Origin: Frankia sp.
GTDB taxonomy: Bacteria; Actinomycetota; Actinomycetes; Frankiales; Frankiaceae
Reading direction: 5' to 3'
DNA length: 7,580 nucleotides
NCBI GenBank assembly: GCA_019689615.1
Contig: JADGHD010000230.1
Coordinates: 1 to 7,580, forward strand
Shown here: positions 1 to 6,159 of the stretch, one piece after another
Layout of the letters: each line of letters starts with the position of its first letter
Position numbering within the stretch: position 1 is the first letter of the stretch
The notes under the pieces: generated by a model
What the model saw: the letters and a program-made list of their open reading frames with translations, nothing else
Told to the model about the DNA's origin: nothing
Database searches by the model: none
Position numbers and translations under genes: made by a program

Positions 1-60
1 CCCGGCGCCGGCGGCGGCGGGGGGGGGGCGGTCGCGCCGGGGCCGGGGGGCGCGCCGGCG
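1..60. repeat. Low-complexity G-rich edge, including a run of ten G
   Basis: Positions 19-28 are ten consecutive G, flanked by GGC repeats. On the minus strand this encodes a short proline run near the tail of the truncated LCP protein. Runs like this are prone to polymerase slippage and sequencing error, so the reading frame beyond it is less certain. It may also explain why the sequence ends here. Confidence 0.6.
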
Positions 61-1535
61 GTCGCCCCGGTGCCGGTGACGCCGCGCGCGGCGGGCGAGG
101 CGGTGGCGGCGCCGGCAGCCGGGTCAGCGGGCGCCGTGCCGCCCGCGGCCCCGGGCACGCCGGTGAACGAGGTGCCGAGGACCAGGGTCAGGCTGGTGCC
201 GGTCAGCTTGGGGTCGGCGACGGCCTGCGCGCCGGGGATCCGGGTGGCCAGCGCCTTCGCCGCGCCCTCCTGGCCAGCCGGGTAGCGCACCTCGGTCACC
301 GCCTGCTCGGCGTCCCCGGTCCTGGTTTCCATCGGGCCGGCGAAGCCGAGCGCGCGCAGCTCGCTGACCGTCTCGCCGGCCAGCCCGTCCCGGCCGGCGG
401 CGTTGACCACGGCGGCGATGGTGACCTGGGCCGGGGGCACGTCCGGCGCGTCGGCGAGCGCCGGGTCCTCCTCGGGCGCCGGCCGCATCGGGGCCAGGAT
501 CTGCTGGAACTCGTCCTGGTTGATGAACAGCACGTTGCCGTGCGAGCCGATGCTGCCCTTGTCATCCGACGCGCCCTCCGAGCGCAGCGGGACGTGCGTG
601 GGCACGGTGATGAACTGCAGCTTGCCGCCACCGAGCTGGCTGACCCGCTTGGCGAGCTCGAGCAGCTTCTCCTGGTTGAGGCCCTTGTCCATGGTCAGCG
701 ACTGGCCGACGGCGCCGAGCAGGGCGGTCAGCCTCGACGGGTTGGTCAGCACGCCGGTGCTGGTGGCCTTGTCCAGCAGCTTGGACAGGAACTGCTGCTG
801 GCGCAGGATCCGCAGCCGCTCGTCGCCGAGCGCGTGCCGGGTCCGGACGAAGGCCAGCGCCTGGTCGCCGTTCAGGTGGTTCTCCCCCAGCTGGCCGTGC
901 CACTGCGACCACTCGTCGTTCAGGTTGCGGGTGCTGCCGTCCGGCAGCCGAGTGACACAGACAGTAACGCCTCCGACCGCATCCGTCATCTCGCGGAAGC
1001 CGGCCAGGTTGATCGACACGAAGTGGTCGATCCGCAGGGCTGTCATCGCCTCCAACGTGGTGATCAGGCCCTCGACGCCCGCGTAGGTCAGGACGTTGGC
1101 CAGCTTGTCCCGGCCGTCGCCTGGCGTGCCCGGCACCCGCGGGGTGACCGTGACCAGGGTGTCCCGGGGGAACGACAGCAGCGTCGCGGTGCCGTCGGAG
1201 TCGAAGTGCGCGATGATCGTCGTGTCCGAGCGGACGCCCTCGACCTCGCCGAACTCGCCGCCCGTGCCCTCCCGGCTGTCGTCGCCGAGCAGCAGGATGT
1301 TGAGGTCGCCAGGCACCTCCACCGGCCGCTCGCCCTCGATGTCCAGGTCGGTACGATCAATCTTGCTGTCGAACTCCCGGTAGAGCAGCCATCCGCCCAC
1401 GCTGAGCGCGAGCACCAGGACCGACAGCAGCGAACAGGTGGCCAGCGAGATGCGCCCGAGCGGCGAACGGCGGCGCGGTCCGCGCGGGCTCAGCTGGGGT
1501 GGCAGCGCCGATCGGGACAAGGTTGCGCGGCTCAC
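1..1535 (-). CDS. LCP (LytR-CpsA-Psr) family glycopolymer transferase, C-terminus cut by window edge
   Basis: Reading the minus strand gives 511 codons with no stop before the left edge. LCP enzymes move glycopolymers from undecaprenyl/decaprenyl-diphosphate carriers to peptidoglycan on the outer membrane face. Seen: basic N-terminus (1-28), one membrane helix (about 29-52), then the LCP core (about 78-260). The core has GDDSREGTGGEF (84-95), RSDTT (102-106), FPRD (122-125), DKLAN (143-147), IDHFVSINLAGF (169-180), FVRTRH (229-234) and RILRQQQF (242-249). These carry the Arg/Asp residues that bind the carrier diphosphate in the family. A LytR_C-like domain follows (about 370-460), starting VTIAAVVNAAG, then an Ala/Pro-rich tail. 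GTG 1535 was chosen because AGGAGG (1548-1553) lies upstream, though its 12-base spacing is long. An in-frame ATG at 1595 would add 20 residues but lacks a good ribosome site. It is a clear paralogue of the next LCP gene. Confidence 0.93.
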   Translation of the reverse strand, partial: MSRATLSRSALPPQLSPRGPRRRSPLGRISLATCSLLSVLVLALSVGGWLLYREFDSKIDRTDLDIEGERPVEVPGDLNILLLGDDSREGTGGEFGEVEGVRSDTTIIAHFDSDGTATLLSFPRDTLVTVTPRVPGTPGDGRDKLANVLTYAGVEGLITTLEAMTALRIDHFVSINLAGFREMTDAVGGVTVCVTRLPDGSTRNLNDEWSQWHGQLGENHLNGDQALAFVRTRHALGDERLRILRQQQFLSKLLDKATSTGVLTNPSRLTALLGAVGQSLTMDKGLNQEKLLELAKRVSQLGGGKLQFITVPTHVPLRSEGASDDKGSIGSHGNVLFINQDEFQQILAPMRPAPEEDPALADAPDVPPAQVTIAAVVNAAGRDGLAGETVSELRALGFAGPMETRTGDAEQAVTEVRYPAGQEGAAKALATRIPGAQAVADPKLTGTSLTLVLGTSFTGVPGAAGGTAPADPAAGAATASPAARGVTGTGATAGAPPGPGATAPPPPPPAP

Positions 1536-1961
1536 CGGCGGTGCTGCCCTCCTCGGTCGAACCAGATGACCCTTCCGGCCAGAAACCGTCGCCATCGCGG
1601 GGCTGGGCGGCGCCGGCAGATCCGGCGAGCGACCGTGGTCTGGGCGCGGCCACCAGTCGCTGCCGCGCACGACGATGTGCGGGGCGGGCGACCCTACGTC
1701 AGTGTCGGATCTGTACCTAATGACGCAGCCGAGCGCCCGCGCGTTGCCATGTGGCCGTCCCAGCCTAATAACTACGGACACGGGTAACGTTTCGGGCACG
1801 CAGTGTCACAACTGACGGGTTCCGCTGGCCCTACGGGCGCCGCCGGATCGCCCGGATCGCCAGAAGTCGGGCGCGGCCCAATGCGGACCGACCGCGGGCC
1901 GGCCAGTCACACCGGCCGGACGCTCACGTGGCGCGCGGTGTCCGGCCTCGCGGAGCGGCCG
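1536..1961 (-). promoter_or_regulatory. Upstream region of the first LCP gene, probable promoter within about 1695-1812
   Basis: No convincing gene lies between the two LCP genes. The stretch from about 1695 to 1812 is distinctly AT-richer than its surroundings (for example CCTAATAACTACGG at 1762-1775), which in this genome usually marks a promoter. A motif GACACGGGTAACGT (1777-1790) resembles GACACGTAACGT upstream of the second LCP gene. I could not settle on a -35/-10 pair. The leader would be about 150-250 bases. There is also an inverted repeat, GGCCGGAC (1914-1921) with GTCCGGCC (1939-1946), which may belong to transcription termination of the second LCP gene. Confidence 0.35.
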
Positions 1962-2000
1962 CCGCGGGCCGAGTCCGGCGGATTGCCGCCGGAGCCGCGG
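1962..2000 (-). terminator. Probable terminator after the second LCP gene
   Basis: A perfect 8-bp stem, TCCGGCGG (1974-1981) and CCGCCGGA (1986-1993), closes a 4-base loop. It begins 7 bases after the LCP stop codon on the minus strand. An outer CCGCGG pair (1962-1967 and 1995-2000) can extend it. There is no U-tract, as is common for actinomycete terminators. It could separate transcription of the two LCP genes. Confidence 0.5.
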
Positions 2001-3701
2001 TCAGTAGGTGCAGCTCGACGTCAGGTCGGCCGCGGTGCGCTCGCCGGCCGATCCGGGCCGCCCGCCACCGGCCTGCGTTGTTCCACCACCGCCGGTTCCG
2101 CCGTTCGTTGCCGCTCCGGTGTTGCCGCTTTGATCAGTCGGCAGCGCGAACCCCGTGTAGTCGGCGCCCAGGACGAGGGTGACCGAGCCGGTGGGAACGG
2201 AGCGGTCGGCGACGAGGCGTGCGCCGGGGGTGACGGCGGCGAGCGCGGCGGCGTCGTCCTCCCGGCCGGGGCGGTGGCGGATCTCCGTCCGGTCGATCAC
2301 GCCGGCCGACCAGGTGCGTGCCGGGCCGACCGGGAAGCCGGCGGCGACGAGATCGGCGGTCGCCTCCTTGGCGAGCCCGGAGACGCCCGCGCCGTTGTAG
2401 ACGTCCACCCGCGGCGACGAGGCGGGCGGCGGCGCGGTGGTCGGGCCGCCGGACTGCGCGCGCGGCGATTCGCCGCGCAGTGGGGCCAGGAACTCTGCCA
2501 GCTCGCGCGGGTCGTAGAGCTGCACGGACCCGAAACCGGGCAGCTCGCCGAGCTCGTTGGCACCCTCGGCCGGCGTCGGCGGGCGCACCGGGATGGTCAG
2601 GAACCGGATCTGGTCGGCGGACACGCCCCGAAGCCGGGTGGCCAGCCGCTGCAGGTCGTCGATCGTGGTGCCGTCGTCGACGGTGAGCGCCCCGGTGACC
2701 GCGTGCAGCAGCTCCTCCATCCGGACCGGGTTGGCCAGCACCCCGGAGCTGGTCGCCTTCGTGAACAGGGCGCCGAGGAACTGCTGCTGGCGCAGGATGC
2801 GGTCGAAGTCGCCCTCGGGCAGGCCGTGCCGCTGCCGGACGAACGCCAGCGCGGCGTCGCCGTCCAGGTGGTTCTCCCCGACCACGCCCGACCACTGCGA
2901 CCACGGGTCGTGCAGGTTGCTGGTGCTGCCGTCGGGCAGGGCGCGCAGGCAGACGGTGACCCCGCCGATGGCGTCGGTCATCTGGCGGAAGCCCTCCAGG
3001 TCGATCGAGACGTAGTGGTCCACCCGCAGGCCGGTCATCCCCTCGATCGTCCTGATCAGCAGGGACGGACCGCCGATGGTGATGGCGGAGTTCAGCTTGC
3101 CCCGCCCATGGCCGGGGATCCGCACCAGCGTGTCCCGCGGGAACGACACCAGCGTGGTCGTCCCCTCCGGGTCGAGGTGGGCGAGGATCGTGGTGTCCGA
3201 GCGTTCGCCGTCGACGACGCCGTCGTGCTGGAACTCGCCCCCGGTGCCGGCGCGGCTGTCCGAGCCGACCAGCAGGAAGTTCTTGGCGCCGTCGGCGTGG
3301 GCGGCCGGCCGCTCGCCGTCGAGGTCGAGCCGGATCCGGGCGATCTGGCCGTCGAAGTAGCGGTAGACGGCGTATCCGCCGACGGAGACGACGAAGACCA
3401 GCGCGGACAGCAGCATCGCGACGGCGCCGATCAGCCGCCGGGCGAACCCGCCATGCCCGTGGCCGGCCAGCTCGTCCGGGTCGTCGCCGTAGGGGCCCGA
3501 CGGCCCGGCCGGGCCCGGCTGGCCCGCGTCGCCGGCAGCGGCGCCGTGGTCGCGGCCGTCCCCGCTGTCCGGCCGGCCGCGGTGCGCGCCGCCCTGGCTG
3601 CCGAAGTGGCGGGCCCGGTGCGACCGGATTCCCCGGCGGTGACGCGGGGGGTCGAGCTCCTGCGGGAGCCCGGCCGCGGCTCTCGGCGGGGCCTCGGTCA
3701 C
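2001..3701 (-). CDS. LCP (LytR-CpsA-Psr) family glycopolymer transferase with LytR_C domain, complete
   Basis: A 566-residue protein predicted to ligate polyprenyl-linked wall or capsule polymers onto peptidoglycan. Seen: a long polar Gly/His/Arg/Pro-rich cytoplasmic N-terminus (1-87), one membrane helix (about 88-112), and the LCP core (about 139-320). Core motifs are GSDSRAGTGGEF (146-157), RSDTT (167-171), FPRD (187-190), GKLNSA (201-206), VDHYVSIDLEGF (227-238), FVRQRH (287-292), DFDR (298-301) and RILRQQQF (301-308). A Pro/Ser-rich linker (410-429) leads to LytR_C (about 430-518), which opens with RVDVYNGAGVSGLAKEA. The tail is Gly/Thr-rich and ends in a single Cys near TSSCTY. All the Arg/Asp positions expected for the active site are present. 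GTG 3701 is chosen over an upstream in-frame ATG at 3812 because GGGAGGG (3707-3713) sits 5 bases before it. The neighbouring LCP gene is a tandem paralogue on the same strand, 465 bases downstream, with its own likely promoter. The symbol is left blank because lcp naming is not consistent. Confidence 0.95.
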   Translation of the reverse strand: MTEAPPRAAAGLPQELDPPRHRRGIRSHRARHFGSQGGAHRGRPDSGDGRDHGAAAGDAGQPGPAGPSGPYGDDPDELAGHGHGGFARRLIGAVAMLLSALVFVVSVGGYAVYRYFDGQIARIRLDLDGERPAAHADGAKNFLLVGSDSRAGTGGEFQHDGVVDGERSDTTILAHLDPEGTTTLVSFPRDTLVRIPGHGRGKLNSAITIGGPSLLIRTIEGMTGLRVDHYVSIDLEGFRQMTDAIGGVTVCLRALPDGSTSNLHDPWSQWSGVVGENHLDGDAALAFVRQRHGLPEGDFDRILRQQQFLGALFTKATSSGVLANPVRMEELLHAVTGALTVDDGTTIDDLQRLATRLRGVSADQIRFLTIPVRPPTPAEGANELGELPGFGSVQLYDPRELAEFLAPLRGESPRAQSGGPTTAPPPASSPRVDVYNGAGVSGLAKEATADLVAAGFPVGPARTWSAGVIDRTEIRHRPGREDDAAALAAVTPGARLVADRSVPTGSVTLVLGADYTGFALPTDQSGNTGAATNGGTGGGGTTQAGGGRPGSAGERTAADLTSSCTY

Positions 3702-3765
3702 CGGCGCCCTCCCTACTCGGCCGATTACGGACAGCACAACGCCAGACAGCTCGACGTCATGCTGA

Positions 3766-3829
3766 CACGTAACGTACCCAAGAGACTCCCCTCCGTACCC
3801 AACGAGAGTCACACGGCACGTACTGCCGT
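3766..3829 (-). promoter_or_regulatory. Probable operator/promoter cluster upstream of the second LCP gene
   Basis: Three elements lie 65-130 bases upstream of the chosen GTG. CGTACCCAA occurs twice (3773-3781 and 3794-3802), exactly 21 bp apart, or two helical turns. This spacing suits a dimeric regulator binding one DNA face. A perfect inverted repeat ACGGCA-CGTAC-TGCCGT occupies 3813-3829. A GTAACGT motif (3769-3775) matches one upstream of the first LCP gene. No clean -35/-10 pair was identified, so the promoter itself is inferred from position and lower GC content. Confidence 0.4.
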
Positions 3830-3870
3830 CAGCACGGAGAGTGGTCAGGTGGCACCCGCGGACGGCGGCG

Positions 3871-3894
3871 GCCGGCCCCCGGAAGGTGGCCGGC
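3871..3894 (-). terminator. Possible terminator hairpin after the carbonic anhydrase gene
   Basis: GCCGGCC (3871-3877) pairs perfectly with GGCCGGC (3888-3894) around a 10-base loop, about 53 bases after the carbonic anhydrase stop. There is no U-tract, and in DNA this GC-rich a 7-bp stem can arise by chance. The evidence is therefore weak. Confidence 0.25.
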
Positions 3895-3947
3895 GGCGGG
3901 ATGGGAGCCGCGGCGGGCGGGCCGAGGCGGGCCCGGCCCAGCGGCGC

Positions 3948-4508
3948 TCAGGCGCTGACGACCTCGCGCAGCGCCCCGGTGGCGACGTCGTAGACGAAGC
4001 CGCGGATCGAGGTCGACAGGCGCAGGAAGGGCGACTCGGCCAGCTCGCGGGTCGCCGCACGCACGCTCTCGTCGAGATCCCGGAAGGCGCCGACCGGCCA
4101 GCCGGGCCGGCTGCCCGTCCGCTGCTGGAGCCGGTCGCGGAAGCCGTCGTCGGTGATGGTCTGCATCCCGCAGCCGGTGTGCTGGATGACCACGATCTCC
4201 CGGGTCCCGAGCTCGTGCTGGCTGATCGCCAGCGAGCGGATGGCGTCGTCGGTGACCACGCCGCCCGCGTTGCGGATCACGTGCGCCGCGCCCTCGGGCA
4301 GGCCGAGCACCGCGGCCACGTCCAGCCGGGCGTCCATGCAGGCGAGCACGGCCACCCGCAGCGCGGGCGGGGCCGGCAACGCCTCGGCCCGGCCGCCGCG
4401 GGCCCGGCGGTCGGCGAACACCGCCGCGCGGCGGACCAGCTCGTCCGTCGCGCTCTGGGCGGCGCTGGGCCGCTGCGGGCTGGCCGCTGGGTCGGCGGTT
4501 CGCGTCAT
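3948..4508 (-). CDS. Beta-class carbonic anhydrase (Rv1284-like subgroup)
   Basis: A 186-residue soluble enzyme predicted to interconvert CO2 and bicarbonate in the cytoplasm, using one zinc per subunit. Seen: the first zinc-ligand motif CMDAR (57-61, giving Cys57 and the Asp59/Arg61 dyad) and the second, HTGCG (110-114, giving His110 and Cys113). Between them lie HVIRNAGG (76-83), VVTDDAIRSLAISQ (84-97) and LGTREIVVIQH (100-110). These segments match the small actinobacterial subgroup typified by M. tuberculosis Rv1284, and the length fits (about 160-190 residues). There is no signal peptide or fused transporter. ATG 4508 is chosen because residues before it would be low-complexity Arg/Pro and GGAGGG lies about 11 bases upstream. 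The gene is transcribed away from GtrA. The enzyme may supply bicarbonate for carboxylation reactions; that role is inferred. All catalytic residues are intact. Confidence 0.95.
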   Translation of the reverse strand: MTRTADPAASPQRPSAAQSATDELVRRAAVFADRRARGGRAEALPAPPALRVAVLACMDARLDVAAVLGLPEGAAHVIRNAGGVVTDDAIRSLAISQHELGTREIVVIQHTGCGMQTITDDGFRDRLQQRTGSRPGWPVGAFRDLDESVRAATRELAESPFLRLSTSIRGFVYDVATGALREVVSA

Positions 4509-5023
4509 CGGCTGTCCCACCCTCCGGTCGGTCGTCCCGGTCGGTCGTCCGGCGCTTCGCCGGGCGCCGGCCAGGCTGGCGTGCCCGGCAGGCCTCTCCG
4601 GGAAGAGGATGCCTGCCGGACCGCCCACGTGCCCGGGGTTCGGCGGGCGGAGGCGGGTGCGAATGCTCACGTGGGCCCGGGACCGGCTGCTGGCGTGGGC
4701 CCCGGACCGGCGGGCGCCCTCCCTCCCGGGGCGGCGGCGCGCCGTGGGACCGAGCGGGACGCGCCGGGCACGCGGGACAGCGCGGAAGGCGACGGTTCGC
4801 GCGCCCACGGGCGTACGGTGTCACGTACAGCGAACAAGGGAATGCTCTTCGTCGACTCTTCACGCCGAGCGTCCAAGGGGGAAGGTTGCTTCTCGTCGTC
4901 GTCCCGACCGTCTGCGTACCGCCGCTGGCCGCGGTTCCGCGGTACTGGCGGGGGCGGTAGATGGCCCGCGAAGCGGCGTCGGTACTCTCGCCGAGTGGCA
5001 GAAATCGACCGAGGTCACCTGAC
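4509..5023. promoter_or_regulatory. Divergent intergenic region between carbonic anhydrase and GtrA genes
   Basis: These 515 bases hold no gene I can support. An AT-richer island at about 4815-4895 probably contains the promoters for one or both flanking genes, but I could not assign hexamers. It includes GTCACGTAC (4820-4828), similar to GTNAC-type sites. Nearer GtrA, TACCGCC (4917-4923) can pair either with part of GCGGTAC (4939-4945, which pairs fully with 4916-4922) or with GGCGGTA (4953-4959), giving two mutually exclusive hairpins. The 300 bases nearest the carbonic anhydrase gene are plain GC-rich sequence. Confidence 0.3.
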
Positions 5024-5539
5024 GTGAAGCATCGGGCCGCACCCTCGCGGCTGCAGGTCCTGATCCACGAGATGGCGAAGTTCGGGATCGTCGGCGCGGT
5101 CTGCTACGCCGTGGACGTCCTGGTTTCGAACCTGTGCCACTCCGTGTTCGGCATGGGCCTGCTGAGCGCGAAGACCGTCTCCACGATCGTCGCCGCCACC
5201 TGCGCGTACATCGGCAACCGCAACTGGTCGTTCAACCACCGAGCGCGCACCGGGGTACGCCGGGAGTACACGCTATTCATCGTCCTCAACGCGATCGGGC
5301 TCGGAATCGCGCTGTCCTGCCTTGGCTTCGCCAAGTACGTGCTCGGCCTGGAGGGCGCGCTCGCGCTGAACGTGTTCGGCAACATCATCGGAACCGGTCT
5401 GGGCACGATCTTCCGGTTCTGGGCCTACAAGCGGTTCGTGTTCCTGCACCCGGACCACCCACGGGCCGCCACCAACGCGGCCGGCGCCGCGGCGCACCAG
5501 CCGCAGGCCCGCCGGGTCCCGGAACCCGCCGGCCGCTGA
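5024..5539 (+). CDS. GtrA-family four-helix membrane protein (polyprenyl-linked sugar translocation)
   Basis: A 171-residue integral membrane protein. GtrA proteins are small four-helix proteins linked to handling or flipping polyprenyl-phosphate sugars for cell-surface glycans. Seen: an amphipathic N-terminus with KFGIVGAVCYAVDV (19-32), characteristic of the family's first helix; four hydrophobic segments (about 19-40, 47-64, 83-106 and 114-133); the conserved NRNWSF (65-70) after helix 2; and FRFWAYKRFVF (130-140) at the end of helix 4. The polar tail (142-171) is Ala/Pro/His-rich. GTG 5024 was chosen because GAGG (5011-5014) is 9 bases upstream and the protein begins close to the family N-terminus. 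An in-frame ATG at 4961 would add 21 polar residues. The gene appears monocistronic, closed by a strong hairpin. The exact sugar lipid cannot be read from the sequence; pairing with nearby LCP ligases suggests wall glycopolymer assembly. Confidence 0.93.
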   Translation: MKHRAAPSRLQVLIHEMAKFGIVGAVCYAVDVLVSNLCHSVFGMGLLSAKTVSTIVAATCAYIGNRNWSFNHRARTGVRREYTLFIVLNAIGLGIALSCLGFAKYVLGLEGALALNVFGNIIGTGLGTIFRFWAYKRFVFLHPDHPRAATNAAGAAAHQPQARRVPEPAGR

Positions 5540-5553
5540 CATCCGGACCCACC

Positions 5554-5583
5554 ACCGGCCGCTGACACCGGGCAGCGGCCGGT
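5554..5583 (+). terminator. Strong hairpin terminator after the GtrA gene
   Basis: ACCGGCCGCTG (5554-5564) pairs perfectly over 11 bp with CAGCGGCCGGT (5573-5583) around an 8-base loop, 14 bases past the stop codon. There is no U-tract, which is usual in actinomycetes. The left arm shares 13 bases, CCGGCCGCTGACA, with a copy that spans the stop codon itself (5529-5541), so a second, overlapping hairpin is also possible. Confidence 0.65.
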
Positions 5584-6072
5584 CGACGTTGGCAGGCGCC
5601 CGCGCCGCAGGCCCACCCGCGCCCTGGTGGCCGTGACCTGCGCCGACCGACGCGCATCCGGCTGCCCGACGCCGCTTTCGGCTTTCGGCGAGCAGCCGCC
5701 CACCCGCGAGCGCTCGATTGTGTCCTCGCTCACGCCACCGGCGCCCGGGCCCGGGAGCGCCCCGGTTACCGGGTTCGCGCGCGCTTCGCGCCGCCGACTC
5801 GCGCCGGCCGCTTCCCGCTCGGCCGCCGGTGCCGGGTGCTGGCCTCGGCAGTTCGAAGTTCCGTGTACTGCTTAACGCGGGCGGGCGCGGTCCCGCGCTG
5901 TCAGTCATGCGACCCCCGCCCACCGCGTGTTCCGAGGCCAGCACCCTTGCCCGGGCCCCGAAGGCGGCCACCACCCAGCTCGGGCGAGCCGTCACCCGGG
6001 GCCGGAATTAACGCCGCGTTCGCCGACCTGGCCGGCGGGTGTGTTTGCGGCATGTCTGTCAAGCGACGCCGC
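5584..6072. other. Intergenic stretch without a recognisable gene
   Basis: About 490 bases between the GtrA terminator and the promoter of the last gene. Open frames exist on both strands, but their translations are Arg/Pro/Ala-rich, lack family motifs and have no convincing ribosome site. I saw no tRNA, mobile element or ordered repeat. It may hold a long upstream regulatory region or remnants of lost genes. Confidence 0.4.
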
Positions 6073-6102
6073 GTGCCACAACCGCGGATTTACTTCTACG
6101 AT
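6073..6102 (+). promoter_or_regulatory. Candidate sigma-70-type promoter for the Tyr/Gln-rich membrane protein
   Basis: GTGCCA (6073-6078) matches four of six bases of the -35 consensus. It is followed after 18 bases by TACGAT (6097-6102), which has the TAnnnT pattern of a -10 box. Transcription would start near 6109 and give a leader of about 50 bases. The block from 6085 to 6102 is notably AT-richer than its surroundings. Confidence 0.4.
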
Positions 6103-6146
6103 CGGACACCGGCGCCGGGGATGGGATGGGTACCCGGGGCATCCTC

Positions 6147-6153
6147 GGAAGGA
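6147..6153 (+). promoter_or_regulatory. Ribosome binding site that fixes the start at 6160
   Basis: GGAAGGA lies 6 bases before the ATG at 6160. The frame stays open upstream to at least 5836, so this site decides the start: the upstream translation is Arg/Pro-rich and featureless, and the acidic repeat region begins straight after the ATG. Confidence 0.75.
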
Positions 6154-6159
6154 ATCGTC

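Noticed and set aside
540..1787. A 415-codon open frame on the plus strand over the first LCP gene
   Set aside because: It is codon-aligned antisense to the LCP coding frame, and its translation is low-complexity with no motif. The minus-strand frame carries the full LCP motif set.
1803..5027. A 1074-codon open frame on the plus strand
   Set aside because: It runs antisense to the second LCP and the carbonic anhydrase genes, both with clear family motifs. Its translation is Arg/Gly/Ala/Pro-rich with no recognisable domain. Long antisense frames are expected in DNA this GC-rich.
5425..5733. A 102-codon minus-strand frame after GtrA
   Set aside because: It overlaps the GtrA C-terminus and its terminator, lacks a Shine-Dalgarno site and shows no family motif.
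5755..5870. Possible tRNA, suggested by GGTTCG and GTTCGAA stretches
   Set aside because: No acceptor stem or anticodon arm could be placed around either stretch.
5836..6159. Upstream extension of the Tyr/Gln-rich protein
   Set aside because: The frame is open, but the added residues are Arg/Pro-rich, and a strong GGAAGGA site and a likely promoter point to ATG 6160.
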